DNA from: Chloroflexota bacterium
Lineage (GTDB): Bacteria; Chloroflexota; Anaerolineae; Anaerolineales; Villigracilaceae
Direction: 5' to 3'
DNA: 64,000 nt
NCBI GenBank assembly: GCA_016234485.1
Contig: JACRBL010000040.1
Coordinates: forward strand, 124,001-188,000
The notes under the pieces are model-generated. The model worked only from the letters and a program-made list of their open reading frames with translations, had not been told where the DNA came from and did no database searches. The translations under genes and the position numbers were made by a program. Below, in pieces: positions 1-8,191 of the stretch (within the stretch, counting starts at the first letter, position 1; each line of letters opens with the position of its first letter).

Positions 1-243
1 CAGGCCGATGCCCGTTATGGAGCATTCGCGGACTACGCCACTCGCAGGGAAATATTGGGGCTGGAACTGCCCGTCGCCCGCCTGGAAGATATTTTGCAGG
101 GAAAAATTTGGGCGCTCCAAGACCCCGACCGCAGGGCAAGCAAACGCCAAAAAGACCTGGCCGATGTTGCGCGGATTTTAGAGGCCTATCCCGAATTGAG
201 GGCGCGCGTTCCTGATGATGTTTTGTCACGGCTGATGATATAG
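1..243 (+). CDS. C-terminal part of a nucleotidyltransferase-like (AbiEii-type) protein, partial
   Basis: The reading frame is open from base 1 to a TAG stop, giving the last 80 residues of a protein that begins upstream of the window. The tail has the pattern 'LEDILQGKIWAL..DPDRRASKRQKDLADVARILEAYPEL', which resembles the C-terminal end of small bacterial proteins annotated as nucleotidyltransferase or AbiEii-like. In those proteins a conserved Lys and Asp-rich segment (KRQKDLADV) follows the catalytic core. The core itself is not in the window, so no catalytic residue can be checked. A TTG at base 55 is only an internal codon. Assignment to the family is by resemblance and is tentative. Confidence 0.6.
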   Translation, partial: QADARYGAFADYATRREILGLELPVARLEDILQGKIWALQDPDRRASKRQKDLADVARILEAYPELRARVPDDVLSRLMI

Positions 244-358
244 ACTCGTCGCCACAAACAACAACGACCTCGTAGACATTTTGTCCCGAGGCCGTTTTTC
301 ATTGCATGCGGAGTGGCGATTCCCTGGCATTATGTGACTGAAGCCATACCAGGCAGTA

Positions 359-733
359 TTAATCGCTCATCCCCATCGCCACCACCATCGCCACCGCGTG
401 GCTCTGGCTGTGACTCAAACTCAGCGACCAGGTCGTCAGTCCCTGTTCGCGCGCCATCCGTTCGGCCGCGCCGTGCAGGATAAGTTGCGGCGCGCCCGAT
501 TCGGCGCGCAGGATCTCGATCTCCTTCCACGAAACATCGCCGATACCGCAACCCAGCGCCTTCGCGGCCGCTTCCTTGGCGGCGAAACGTCCTGCCAGCG
601 ATTCGATCTTTTTCTGGTTGGCGTCCAACTCCTGCCGGGTGAAAATGCGATGCAGGAATTTTTCGCCGTGCGTTGCGATCGCGTCGCGCAGGCGTTCGAT
701 CTCGAGCAAGTCCACGCCCGTTGCCAGTTTCAT
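359..733 (-). CDS. acpS: Holo-[acyl-carrier-protein] synthase
   Basis: This 124-residue protein transfers 4'-phosphopantetheine from CoA to the serine of acyl carrier protein in the cytoplasm. It shows both AcpS signatures: GVDLLEIERL near the N-terminus, with the metal-binding Asp, and GRFAAKEAAAKALG in the middle, with the metal-binding Glu. Its length is normal for bacterial AcpS. The ATG lies one base after the TGA of the upstream peptidase homologue, so the gene is probably co-transcribed and translationally coupled as the last gene of a four-gene minus-strand run. No terminator with a clear T-run is visible downstream. Confidence 0.93.
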   Translation of the reverse strand: MKLATGVDLLEIERLRDAIATHGEKFLHRIFTRQELDANQKKIESLAGRFAAKEAAAKALGCGIGDVSWKEIEILRAESGAPQLILHGAAERMAREQGLTTWSLSLSHSQSHAVAMVVAMGMSD

Positions 734-734
734 G

Positions 735-2012
735 TCACGGCCCCGCGACGGCGATCACCAGTTTATCGGGGTCAATGAATTTCTCCGCCACGGCCTTCAC
801 CTGCGCGCGCGTTACGCCGCGCACCAGCCCTTCGTAGCGGCGGTAGTAATCCAGCCCCAGGTCAAAGCGCTCGATGTTGATCAACGAACCCGCCACGCCG
901 CCATTCGACTCGAACGAAAGCGGCAGGCGTCCAACGTAACTATTCTGACTATCGGACAGTTCCTGCGCCGACACGCCCTTCTGCACAAATCGCTTCATCT
1001 CCGAGACGATGAGATCCGCGGCCTTCTGGACGTTGAGCGGATTCACCCCCGCCGAAACTTCCCACGATCCCGGCCCCGTCCCCGCGCTCAAACTGCTCGA
1101 CGCGTAATACGCCAGCCCAGACTTTTCGCGCACGATGTCGCCGATGCGGCCCATCATGCCAAATTGACCGAGAACCGAGTTGCCCAGCGAGGCGGCCATG
1201 AAATCCGCATCTTTGCGACGCGGTCCGATCGTGCCGATGATGAGATCACTCTGCGTCTTCCCCGCGATCGGGTGGACGCGCTTCACCGTCTGCGCGGGCG
1301 CGGACTTGTCGGGGATGGCGGGGCGCTCCTCCTGCGCGGGATTCGTCCACGCGCCGAGCGCGCGTTGGACCGCTTCGACCGCCCGCTTCGGGTCCACCGC
1401 GCCGACGATGGAGATGACCATCCCGCGCGGACCGATCGTCCGCTGGTGGAAATTCTGCATGTCCTCGCGCGTGATGGACTGGATCGTCTCAGGCCAGCCG
1501 TCTTCGGGACGGGCGTACGGGTGTCCCTCGAACAGCGCATCGTTGAAAATCAGGTCGGCCATGTCGGAGGTATCCTGCGCGCGGATGGCGAGGCCCGTCA
1601 ACATTTGGGCGCGCAGGCGTTCGATCTGCTCGGCGGGAAAGGTCGGCACTTGAATCGTCTCGGCGAGAATATCGAGCAGGAGAGGCAGGTCTTCCGCGAG
1701 GGAGCGTCCGCTGAAGCCCGAAGTGTATGTGCCGGAGTCGTAGCCGAAACCTGCGCCTGCTGATTCGAGCGCATCGTACAGCCCTTGCATGTCACGCTTC
1801 TGCGTGCCACGCATCAAGGCGGCAAAGGTGAAGTCGGCCAGGCCGAGTTTTTCATCGGATTCAAAAAGACTACCCGAAGTGAAATATCCACTCACCACCA
1901 CCGACGGGCTGTTGAAGTTTGCGCGGCTGAGGACGGTGATCCCATTCGGGAGGACTTCGCGGTGGATATCTTCGGGGCCTGGCAGGCTGACGTTCATCGG
2001 TTTCTTAGCCAT
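735..2012 (-). CDS. M16-family peptidase-like subunit without the zinc motif
   Basis: A 425-residue M16-fold protein. The catalytic HxxEH is lost: the aligned segment reads LGLADFTFAALMRGT, with Asp60, Phe63 and Ala64 where the active paralogue has His, Glu and His. A C-terminal segment with an Arg/Tyr pair (INIERFDLGLDYYRRY) is typical of the non-catalytic partner in heterodimeric bacterial M16 enzymes, where it contributes to substrate binding. The start was set at ATG 2012 because GGGGAGG lies just upstream and the frame overlaps the preceding gene by the 8 bases ATGGCTAA. The longer frame to 2099 runs inside the neighbour and is unlikely. No signal peptide is seen, so a cytoplasmic location is inferred. 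Confidence 0.9.
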   Translation of the reverse strand: MAKKPMNVSLPGPEDIHREVLPNGITVLSRANFNSPSVVVSGYFTSGSLFESDEKLGLADFTFAALMRGTQKRDMQGLYDALESAGAGFGYDSGTYTSGFSGRSLAEDLPLLLDILAETIQVPTFPAEQIERLRAQMLTGLAIRAQDTSDMADLIFNDALFEGHPYARPEDGWPETIQSITREDMQNFHQRTIGPRGMVISIVGAVDPKRAVEAVQRALGAWTNPAQEERPAIPDKSAPAQTVKRVHPIAGKTQSDLIIGTIGPRRKDADFMAASLGNSVLGQFGMMGRIGDIVREKSGLAYYASSSLSAGTGPGSWEVSAGVNPLNVQKAADLIVSEMKRFVQKGVSAQELSDSQNSYVGRLPLSFESNGGVAGSLINIERFDLGLDYYRRYEGLVRGVTRAQVKAVAEKFIDPDKLVIAVAGP

Positions 2013-3300
2013 GAGCCGCCTCCCCATTTCCCGTCGGGACATACGTCCCGACCACGCGCGATTTCGGACGGTAATATTCGCGCGCCACGCGTTCCACATC
2101 CGCGGGCATGACAGCGGATAGTTTATCGAGATACGTTAAGAACCAGTTGTAATTTGCAAACATTTCAGAATAACCCATCCAGAAGGCTTGATTGGTGATG
2201 CTCTCGCTTCCATAGGCAAAGATGGCGCGCGCCTGCTTGATGGCGCGGTCAATCTCGGCCTGGCTGACGCGTTCGTTTTGGACGCGCTCGATCTCGGCGT
2301 CCAACGCGGCCAGCGCTTCCTGCGGCTTGCGATTCGGGTGAACGGTGATCGTAAAGGTATAAAGGAACGGGTCAATGGTAGCCGTCGCGCCGCCAGAGAT
2401 GCCCACCGCGTATTCCTTTTCCACCAGCGCGCGATAGAGACGCGAGGTGCGGTTCGAGATGCCGCCGCCGAACATATTCAAATTGCTCGGCCCGGCCAGC
2501 AAACTATCCAGCACGGACAGCGCAAAAAAGTCGGGGTGTGTCGCGGCAGGGAATCGGTACGCGGCCTGCACATAGGTCGTCTCGCCGGGGCCTTCCACGT
2601 TCAACTGAAGTTCGCCGTCCATCGGCAATTCGTGACGCGCCAGCCGCGGCGGAGTCTTGCCCTTGGGAATCCGCTCGAAGAGTTGGCGGATGCGCGCCAG
2701 CATTTCCTTCGAGTCGAAATCGCCCGCCACGGCCATGACCGCGTTGTTCGGGACGTAGTAGGTTTTGTAATGGCCGTAGAGGTCGTCGCGAGTCATCGTC
2801 CGCAGGTCGGCTTTGTCGCCGATGATCTCGTGGTGATAGGGATGGATGCGGAAGGCTGCGTGTTGAATGGCCTCGCCCAGGCGGAACATCGGCTCGTTCT
2901 CGCTTCCCTCGCGCTCGGAGATAATCACCGTCCGTTCCGACGCGACTTCCTTCGCGTCGAAGATGCTGTTCTTCATGCGATCCGCTTCGAGACGCAGGCC
3001 GAGATCAATTTTATCGGCGGGCATGGTCTCGAAGTAGGTCGTCCAATCCATGTAGGTGAAGGCGTTCCAATACCCGCCGTCGCGCGAGACGGACTTGTCC
3101 AACACCTTGGCAGGGAATTTGGGCGTGCCTTTAAATTGCATATGCTCCACCCAATGCGAAATGCCCGTCTTGCCCGTGGTCTCGTCCTTCGAGCCGACGC
3201 GATACCACACCCATGAAGAGACGAGCGGCGCGGTGTGAATCTCTTTCAGGAAGACGGTCAAGCCGTTATCGAGCGTTGTTTTCTTAAAGTCTTTTTTCAT
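2005..3300 (-). CDS. M16-family zinc metallopeptidase, catalytic subunit
   Basis: A 431-residue M16 peptidase of the PqqL/processing-peptidase type. The inverted zinc motif HxxEH is intact at His49, Glu52 and His53 (ISHWVEHMQFKGT), followed about 75 residues later by the conserved acidic segment (SEREGSENE) that supplies the third zinc ligand. There is no signal peptide. Its stop overlaps the start of the motif-less M16 partner, so the two subunits are made in a coupled fashion and very likely form one heterodimer. Its biological substrate cannot be read from the sequence; the family degrades peptides. Confidence 0.93.
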   Translation of the reverse strand: MKKDFKKTTLDNGLTVFLKEIHTAPLVSSWVWYRVGSKDETTGKTGISHWVEHMQFKGTPKFPAKVLDKSVSRDGGYWNAFTYMDWTTYFETMPADKIDLGLRLEADRMKNSIFDAKEVASERTVIISEREGSENEPMFRLGEAIQHAAFRIHPYHHEIIGDKADLRTMTRDDLYGHYKTYYVPNNAVMAVAGDFDSKEMLARIRQLFERIPKGKTPPRLARHELPMDGELQLNVEGPGETTYVQAAYRFPAATHPDFFALSVLDSLLAGPSNLNMFGGGISNRTSRLYRALVEKEYAVGISGGATATIDPFLYTFTITVHPNRKPQEALAALDAEIERVQNERVSQAEIDRAIKQARAIFAYGSESITNQAFWMGYSEMFANYNWFLTYLDKLSAVMPADVERVAREYYRPKSRVVGTYVPTGNGEAAHG

Positions 3301-3353
3301 TGAATCTATAATCCTTTCACCCCTTCGGGGTTTGGGTTTAGAGCGCTTTATTC

Positions 3354-4193
3354 TTAGGGCGTCTTTGCCTTTTCACAAATCGAAATCAGATCCTTATCCA
3401 CTGCATCAGGATTGAGCAGGCAGTAGAGCGGCTCGAGCGCGTCCATCAAGCCTGTGAACGCCGCTCCGAGATCGGTCTGCGCGAGGTCAATATCCACTGG
3501 CACTTGCAAACTGACAGGCACAGTCTTATCCACGGGGACAGTCAGCGCCAGGCGAATGGGCAGGCGCGTCCCCGCGGGCAGGATGATGTTGGCAGGCGCG
3601 CCCGCGATCTCGAGTCCGCCCGTCACCAACGTCACGCTCGCGCCGTTGATTCGCACAGGGGCGCTCAATTCCACTTCAATTTGCTGGTCTATCTGCAAGT
3701 CGAACTTCACGGGAATCTCGGTATTGAACGGGATGTTCGTGCGGATATGCGCGCCGTTCATCCGTTCAAAATTATCGTACAACTGACTCACCGCCGACAC
3801 AGGCATGTCCACCATTCCGAGCAACTCATTGTATTTGATGTTCAACCTGCGGACGTAAAACAACAGGATGATGACAACCGCGATCAGGACCGCGTCCACC
3901 GCGAGACTGACCCAGCTGGTGACATCCCAAAACGCGGGACGCAACGCCTCTCTTTGGACCTTGAAGCGGATTCCGCTTCCGAGGCGCGTTTTCCTCGCGG
4001 ACGGCGACGGCGCGGGAGTCGGCTCGGGCGGAGGAGACGCATCCACGGGCGCGCGCGGCAGACCGTCGAGAATGTTGCGAGCGGGGGCGGGTCGGCGCGA
4101 GGGACGGGGCTTCGGCGCGTCGTCCTCATCCTTGTCCCCGTCCATGATGGCGCGGAATCGTTTGGAAGAATCGTTGTTCGATGGGTTCGTCAT
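3354..4193 (-). CDS. Single-pass membrane protein of unknown function
   Basis: A 279-residue protein not assigned to a named family. Residues 1-85 are hydrophilic, with acidic (GDKDEDDAP) and proline-rich (PPPEPTPAPSPS) stretches. One transmembrane helix follows at about 92-113 (VSLAVDAVLIAVVIILLFYV), and residues 115-279 form a predicted extracytoplasmic, beta-rich domain of repeated short strands such as VKFDLQIDQQIEVEL. The topology is probably N-in. The start at ATG 4193 has GGAGG at a normal distance; the frame can be read 34 codons further upstream without SD support. It sits 53 bases upstream of the M16 pair on the same strand and may belong to the same operon. Confidence 0.8.
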   Translation of the reverse strand: MTNPSNNDSSKRFRAIMDGDKDEDDAPKPRPSRRPAPARNILDGLPRAPVDASPPPEPTPAPSPSARKTRLGSGIRFKVQREALRPAFWDVTSWVSLAVDAVLIAVVIILLFYVRRLNIKYNELLGMVDMPVSAVSQLYDNFERMNGAHIRTNIPFNTEIPVKFDLQIDQQIEVELSAPVRINGASVTLVTGGLEIAGAPANIILPAGTRLPIRLALTVPVDKTVPVSLQVPVDIDLAQTDLGAAFTGLMDALEPLYCLLNPDAVDKDLISICEKAKTP

Positions 4194-4394
4194 GGAGCCT
4201 CCAGAAATCGAGTTAATCGTAACACAAGTGAGGGGCGTTTGACCCATTTCGATGCCGCGTTTCAGGACAAATGACAGAAGAATTTGCAAGGGCATTTATG
4301 TATAATGAAAAGGAGTTTTCTGATCTTGCTCTTATCCAAGAGGCATAACTTCTTTTGGCAGGAAACGACCCCTGAGAAAGCGTTGAATTTTCGC

Positions 4395-4422
4395 TTGCCG
4401 AAACGTCATAAGCGATTATAAT
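4395..4422 (+). promoter_or_regulatory. Sigma-70-type promoter of the flavoprotein gene
   Basis: TTGCCG at 4395-4400 and TATAAT at 4417-4422 are separated by 16 bases. A start about 40 bases upstream of the ATG at 4463 fits. AAGGAG precedes that ATG by six bases. Confidence 0.6.
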
Positions 4423-4462
4423 TTGACGGTTTTGGTCTTATTTGAAAATCAAGGAGTAAACA

Positions 4463-5776
4463 ATGCAGAATCAATATTTCGTCGCAGTCGTCGGCGCTGG
4501 GCCAGCGGGCCTGTTTGGAGCGCGTGAACTCGCCAACGCGGGCGCGCGCGTGGTCATCTTCAATCGCGATATCAAACCTGGCGGGTTGGCCGAATATGGA
4601 ATTTATCCCGCCAAGCACACCATGAAAGAGGGATTGCGAAAGCAGTTCCGCGGCGTGTTGGACAACCCGAACATTGACTACTACGGCAACCTGACTGTGG
4701 GCGCGCAGGGCGATCTTTCGCTCGACGATTTGCGCGCGCTGGGATTCCAAGCCGTGCTCGTCACCGCGGGCGCGCAGGGGACGAAGTGGCTGGGACTGCC
4801 AGGCGAGCAATTCACGGGCGTGTATCACGCCAAGGACGTGGTGTATTTTTATAATCACCTTCCGCCTTTCGCGCAGAAACCGTATCGCTTTGGGAAACGC
4901 TGCGCGATTGTCGGCGCGGGCAACGTGATGATGGACATTGCGCGTTACTTGATCCGCGAGGAAAAAGTGGAGGAAGTGATCGCGGTGGTGCGCCGCGGTC
5001 CCGCCGAAGTGAAGTTCGATAAAAAGGAAATGGAACACGTCATCGCGAATCTCGACCTGGCTGCGCTCGATGAAGAAATCGCGCGCTGCGCGCCGATCAT
5101 GCAGGCCATCGGACAAGATCCCGAAGCGGCGAAGGCGATGATTTTAGAAGCGACGCCACGCGCCGAGGCGAAAATGTCTGAAACGAAATTCCGCTTCGAG
5201 TTTCTCGCCTCCCCCACACAGATGTTCGGCGATGCGGACGGCATGTTGACTCAACTCGAAATCGAAGACAACTCGCTGACGTTGAAAGACGGCGATACGA
5301 AGGCGCGCGGCACAGGCGTCAAACGCCTGCTGGATGTGGAGACGGTCATCTTCGCCATCGGTGATAAAGTGGACGAATCCTTCGGCCTGCCCGTGGAATG
5401 GAACGAATTCGTGAAGAGCAAGGAACCGAAATTCCCGATTGACAACATCTCGTTCGAATCCACCGTGGACGGCGTCTTCGTCGGCGGGTGGTCGCGCAAG
5501 GCCAGCGACGGTCTCGTGGGCTACGCGCGCAAGGACGGCACAAACGCGTCGAAGGCGGTCTGGCAGTATCTCCAGACGTTCTCCCCCATTCAGGCGAATG
5601 TGGAAGCGGTGGTCGCGAAGGTTCAATCGCTCAGCAAACCCATCGTGACAAAGGAAGATATCAAACGCCTGGAAGCAGTGGAAGCCGAAGAAGCCCAGAA
5701 GCGCGGGCTGGAGGAGTTCAAGTTCGATAGCAATGAGGATATGTTGAATGCAATGGGGTTGGCGATGATGGCGTAG
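4463..5776 (+). CDS. FAD/NAD(P)-dependent ferredoxin-NADP reductase-like oxidoreductase
   Basis: A 437-residue flavoprotein of the adrenodoxin reductase / glutamate-synthase-small-chain fold. Residues 6-25 hold the FAD dinucleotide motif (VVGAGPAGLFGARELA). A second Rossmann motif for NAD(P) is near residue 150 (CAIVGAGNVMMDIARYL), and a GG-W segment near 335 (FVGGWSRKASDG) is the usual C-terminal flavin contact. The first motif is followed by the 'PGGLAEYGIYPAKHTMK' pattern characteristic of this family. It has its own promoter and is flanked by a terminator hairpin, so it is probably monocistronic. It likely moves electrons between NAD(P)H and a ferredoxin; the physiological partner is not encoded next to it. 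Confidence 0.85.
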   Translation: MQNQYFVAVVGAGPAGLFGARELANAGARVVIFNRDIKPGGLAEYGIYPAKHTMKEGLRKQFRGVLDNPNIDYYGNLTVGAQGDLSLDDLRALGFQAVLVTAGAQGTKWLGLPGEQFTGVYHAKDVVYFYNHLPPFAQKPYRFGKRCAIVGAGNVMMDIARYLIREEKVEEVIAVVRRGPAEVKFDKKEMEHVIANLDLAALDEEIARCAPIMQAIGQDPEAAKAMILEATPRAEAKMSETKFRFEFLASPTQMFGDADGMLTQLEIEDNSLTLKDGDTKARGTGVKRLLDVETVIFAIGDKVDESFGLPVEWNEFVKSKEPKFPIDNISFESTVDGVFVGGWSRKASDGLVGYARKDGTNASKAVWQYLQTFSPIQANVEAVVAKVQSLSKPIVTKEDIKRLEAVEAEEAQKRGLEEFKFDSNEDMLNAMGLAMMA

Positions 5777-5779
5777 CGG

Positions 5780-5819
5780 CCCTCACCCCTGCCCCCTCTC
5801 CCAAGTACGGGAGAGGGGA
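5780..5819. repeat. C/G-rich inverted repeat (CTCACCCC...GAGAGGGG type)
   Basis: A short palindromic element with CCCCTCTCCC and GGGAGAGGGG as arms lies just after the flavoprotein stop. A related, larger copy is at 15057-15127. Confidence 0.55.
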
Positions 5820-5831
5820 AATGCGAAATGC

Positions 5832-5866
5832 AAAACTCCGAAGTCTGTGAGACTTCGGAGTTTTTG
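5832..5866 (+). terminator. Rho-independent terminator
   Basis: ACTCCGAAGTC and GACTTCGGAGT pair around TGTGA and are followed by TTTTT. It is placed to end the flavoprotein transcript. The A-run on the left may let it work in both directions. Confidence 0.75.
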
Positions 5867-5933
5867 ATTTACTAACGATGCATCTCGCCACTGCTGTAGC
5901 GCCAGGAGAAGGGGGAGAGGTAGGAGGAGAACA

Positions 5934-6326
5934 TTAGATTTTTAATACCGTTCTGAGACGATCCGATGACCAGGCAAATAACGCTCCTGCATAAAAGTAA
6001 TTTACTCCCGCAATTAATAAAAGCCGTATGAGAAAATGATCAGGAGTCTGGATACCTGCGATGAAGAGCGCAATTAACGGCAAAAATATGCCACAAACAA
6101 AAATCAAACGATGTCTTTTTGGGTTTTGCGCTGAAAACAATCTGACAAAATAACCAGCAATAAATGTGAAAGTCCCGAGAAAAGGAAGCCAACCGTAAAT
6201 ATAATGATTTACCTTGGGATCAGCAACAAAATCGATAACCATTAAATTACCCATGCTAAAGGAAATAATAGTAAAAACTACCAAAACGAACAAGCCGAAA
6301 TAATAAAAGGGGGATCGTTTTTCCAT
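5934..6326 (-). CDS. Small four-helix integral membrane protein, unknown function
   Basis: A 130-residue hydrophobic protein with four predicted transmembrane helices at about residues 7-32, 42-64, 73-93 and 99-119. No charged catalytic motif or known domain signature is recognised. The start at ATG 6326 (MEKRSPFYYF) is chosen because GGAGG lies five bases upstream; a start five codons earlier would put this site inside the gene. It is clearly richer in A+T than its neighbours, which may point to a different origin. It is divergently oriented from the next gene. Confidence 0.65.
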   Translation of the reverse strand: MEKRSPFYYFGLFVLVVFTIISFSMGNLMVIDFVADPKVNHYIYGWLPFLGTFTFIAGYFVRLFSAQNPKRHRLIFVCGIFLPLIALFIAGIQTPDHFLIRLLLIAGVNYFYAGALFAWSSDRLRTVLKI

Positions 6327-6360
6327 GCTTGCCTCCAGCAATTACGCTTGGCCTTACGGT

Positions 6361-6366
6361 TATAAT
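6361..6366 (+). promoter_or_regulatory. Candidate -10 box (TATAAT) upstream of the PyrD-like gene
   Basis: An exact TATAAT lies 15 bases before the ATG at 6381. No convincing -35 box is seen at the right distance, and the leader would be very short. Confidence 0.35.
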
Positions 6367-6380
6367 TATTTTACTACCAC

Positions 6381-7133
6381 ATGCCCAAACGTGACCTGTA
6401 CTTCCGCACTCCCATTCTAAACGCGGCGGGGATGCTGGATTTCACCCCAGATTTCCGCGAATTTCAGAAACCAGGTTTCTGGGATGAACTCGGCGCGTTC
6501 GTCACCAATCCTCTTTCGTGGAGGCCGCGGCGCGTCACGGCGCATCCTGCCGCAGTGGAGTATCCTGGCGGATTCCTGCTCCACACGGGGTTGCCGAATC
6601 CAGGCCTCAGCGCGGCGGTGAAGAAGTACGCGCGCAAGTGGGCGGATTCGTCCCTGCCGATCATTGTCCACTTGATGGCCGACCGTCCCGAAGAAACGGC
6701 GCGCATGGTCGAGTCGTTGGAGAATGTGGAAAACGTCATGGCCGCGGAGTTGGGTTTCGCTCCCCTCTTGACCGACGATATTATTTTGACTTCGCTGGAA
6801 ATGGCGATGGGCGAATTGCCGCTGATCGTTTCGCTTCCGATGGAGGACGCGGTACGCCTCGCTCCGCGCGTGATGGAGGCGGGCGCGGCGGCGGTGAGTC
6901 TCACGGCTCCACGCGGCTCACTGAACACTGATCACCGATCACTGATGACTGGCCGTCTCTACGGGCAGAGTCTCTTTCCCCAAAGTCTGGAAACGGTGCG
7001 AAGACTGGCGGGCGCGGGAGTTCCTGTCATTGGCGCGGGAGGCGTCTACACGCGCGAGCAGGCCGAGGTCATGAAAGAGGCGGGGGCGATGGCCGTCCAG
7101 GTGGATGCAGTGTTGTGGCGCGGGGGATTTTAG
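6381..7133 (+). CDS. Dihydroorotate dehydrogenase-like TIM-barrel protein
   Basis: A 250-residue protein that resembles the class 1 dihydroorotate dehydrogenase fold: an N-terminal 'TPILNAAGMLDF' segment, alternating strands and helices, and a C-terminal phosphate-binding part (VPVIGAGGVYTREQAEVMKEAGAMAVQVDAVLW) that would hold FMN. It is shorter than typical PyrD (about 300 residues), and the usual active-site loop cannot be recognised with confidence. Residues about 180-192 (SLNTDHRSLMTG) are encoded by a run of seven-base repeats at 6922-6952, which looks like a repeat arm accommodated in the coding sequence. Whether it acts in pyrimidine synthesis or on another substrate is open. Confidence 0.65.
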   Translation: MPKRDLYFRTPILNAAGMLDFTPDFREFQKPGFWDELGAFVTNPLSWRPRRVTAHPAAVEYPGGFLLHTGLPNPGLSAAVKKYARKWADSSLPIIVHLMADRPEETARMVESLENVENVMAAELGFAPLLTDDIILTSLEMAMGELPLIVSLPMEDAVRLAPRVMEAGAAAVSLTAPRGSLNTDHRSLMTGRLYGQSLFPQSLETVRRLAGAGVPVIGAGGVYTREQAEVMKEAGAMAVQVDAVLWRGGF

Positions 7134-7184
7134 TCAAACCGTCCTTCGACTGCGGGTCTCGACGGGTACGTCTCAACCCTCCGC

Positions 7185-7679
7185 TCAGGACTGCGAGACA
7201 ATCGGTTCCAAAACCCAGACAGAAATAATCCGCGGGGCGGCGCGTTTTTCGTAGAGGGCGTATCCCTTGTAATAGTCCAGCGCAAAGTCCAAACAGCGTT
7301 TGCGTTCCTCGCCTTCGGTTTCGCGGGCGAGATATTTTTTCGTCCCCCCGTGCGCGTGGACAGTGCACTCAGGATGCGCGCGCAGATTATGAACCCAGGC
7401 GGGATGGCGCTTGCCCCCAAAATTCGAGCCGATCAAAATATATTTGTTCCCATCCAAAAATCCGCCCAGCGGATGCGTACGGCGTTGCCCCGTGTGCGCG
7501 CCGATGGTTTCCACTTCGATGACAGGCAACACCAATTCAGCAACCGTGTGTTTGCCGCGCGTGAGAAATAACATGATCTCATCGGCGGGTTGAAGGATAT
7601 GAGATAAAAGCGCTGAAACAGGTTTCAGTGCGAAAATGCCCAGGAAAAATAATTGGGCGGCGTTGGGTTTGCGAATCAT
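7185..7679 (-). CDS. Nitroreductase-family deazaflavin (F420)-dependent oxidoreductase
   Basis: A 164-residue split-barrel protein of the Ddn type. The hallmark segment [22 protein letters not shown] is present at about residues 88-109, preceded by the [19 protein letters not shown] strand pair. Family members use reduced coenzyme F420 to reduce quinones or nitro compounds, often at the membrane. The first 40 residues are hydrophobic and may act as a membrane-associating helix. The gene starts within the stop codon of dtd (ATGA overlap), so the two are co-translated. F420 biosynthesis genes are not in the window. Confidence 0.8.
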   Translation of the reverse strand: MIRKPNAAQLFFLGIFALKPVSALLSHILQPADEIMLFLTRGKHTVAELVLPVIEVETIGAHTGQRRTHPLGGFLDGNKYILIGSNFGGKRHPAWVHNLRAHPECTVHAHGGTKKYLARETEGEERKRCLDFALDYYKGYALYEKRAAPRIISVWVLEPIVSQS

Positions 7680-8113
7680 TTTTCCAACCAGACGGTGACA
7701 GGCCCATCGTTGTGGATCTCGACCAGCATGTCCGCGCCGAAGACGCCCATCTGCGCGGGGACTCCCTGCTCGCGGAGCAGCGCGGCGAACCTGTCCACGA
7801 GTGGCGCGGCGACCTCGGGGTGGGCCGCGTCGATGTAGGAGGGGCGGCGTCCCTTCTGCGCGTCGGCGAAGAGCGTGAACTGCGAGACGACGATGACCTC
7901 GCCTTTCACGTCCAACACGGAGAGATTCATCTTTCCCTCCGCGTCGCTAAAGATGCGGAGCGTGGCGATTTTCTCCGCCAACCAGCGCGCCTGCTCCTCC
8001 CCGTCATTGTGACCAACGCCAAGCAAAACAACAAGACCATGTCCGATGGAGGAGATGGTCTTGTTGTCAACGGTGACGCTGGCGTGGGTAACTCGTTGAA
8101 TTAATGCGCGCAT
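7676..8113 (-). CDS. dtd: D-aminoacyl-tRNA deacylase
   Basis: A 145-residue enzyme that hydrolyses D-amino acids from mischarged tRNAs. Both family motifs are visible: SQFTLFAD near residue 78 and the C-terminal [11 protein letters not shown]. The start at ATG 8113 (MRALIQRV) matches the family N-terminus; the eight codons that could precede it do not. It overlaps the downstream deazaflavin oxidoreductase by four bases and lies 75 bases after trpS, separated from it by a heptamer-repeat hairpin. Confidence 0.93.
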   Translation of the reverse strand: MRALIQRVTHASVTVDNKTISSIGHGLVVLLGVGHNDGEEQARWLAEKIATLRIFSDAEGKMNLSVLDVKGEVIVVSQFTLFADAQKGRRPSYIDAAHPEVAAPLVDRFAALLREQGVPAQMGVFGADMLVEIHNDGPVTVWLEK

Positions 8114-8136
8114 AAGAGAAAACGATATCCAAAACA

Positions 8137-8191
8137 CGATACTCGATATTCGATAATCGGATACGGAAACCGAATATCGAGTATCGAATTA
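8137..8191. repeat. Heptamer-repeat hairpin element between trpS and dtd
   Basis: Consecutive seven-base units CGATACT, CGATATT, CGATAAT and CGGATAC are followed, after a six-base gap, by the complementary units CGAATAT, CGAGTAT and CGAATTA. The element overlaps the trpS stop codon (8189-8191). It has the same unit family as the element at 26129-26193. Confidence 0.75.

Noticed and set aside
576-1763. Long plus-strand frame opposite the M16 and acpS genes (395 codons)
   Set aside because: Antisense shadow of GC-rich coding sequence; composition is Arg/His-rich and no family pattern is seen, while the minus strand encodes clear M16 and AcpS proteins.
2013-2099. N-terminal extension of the motif-less M16 protein
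   Set aside because: It lies inside the 3' end of the upstream gene and has no SD, while ATG 2012 has GGGGAGG and an 8-base overlap.
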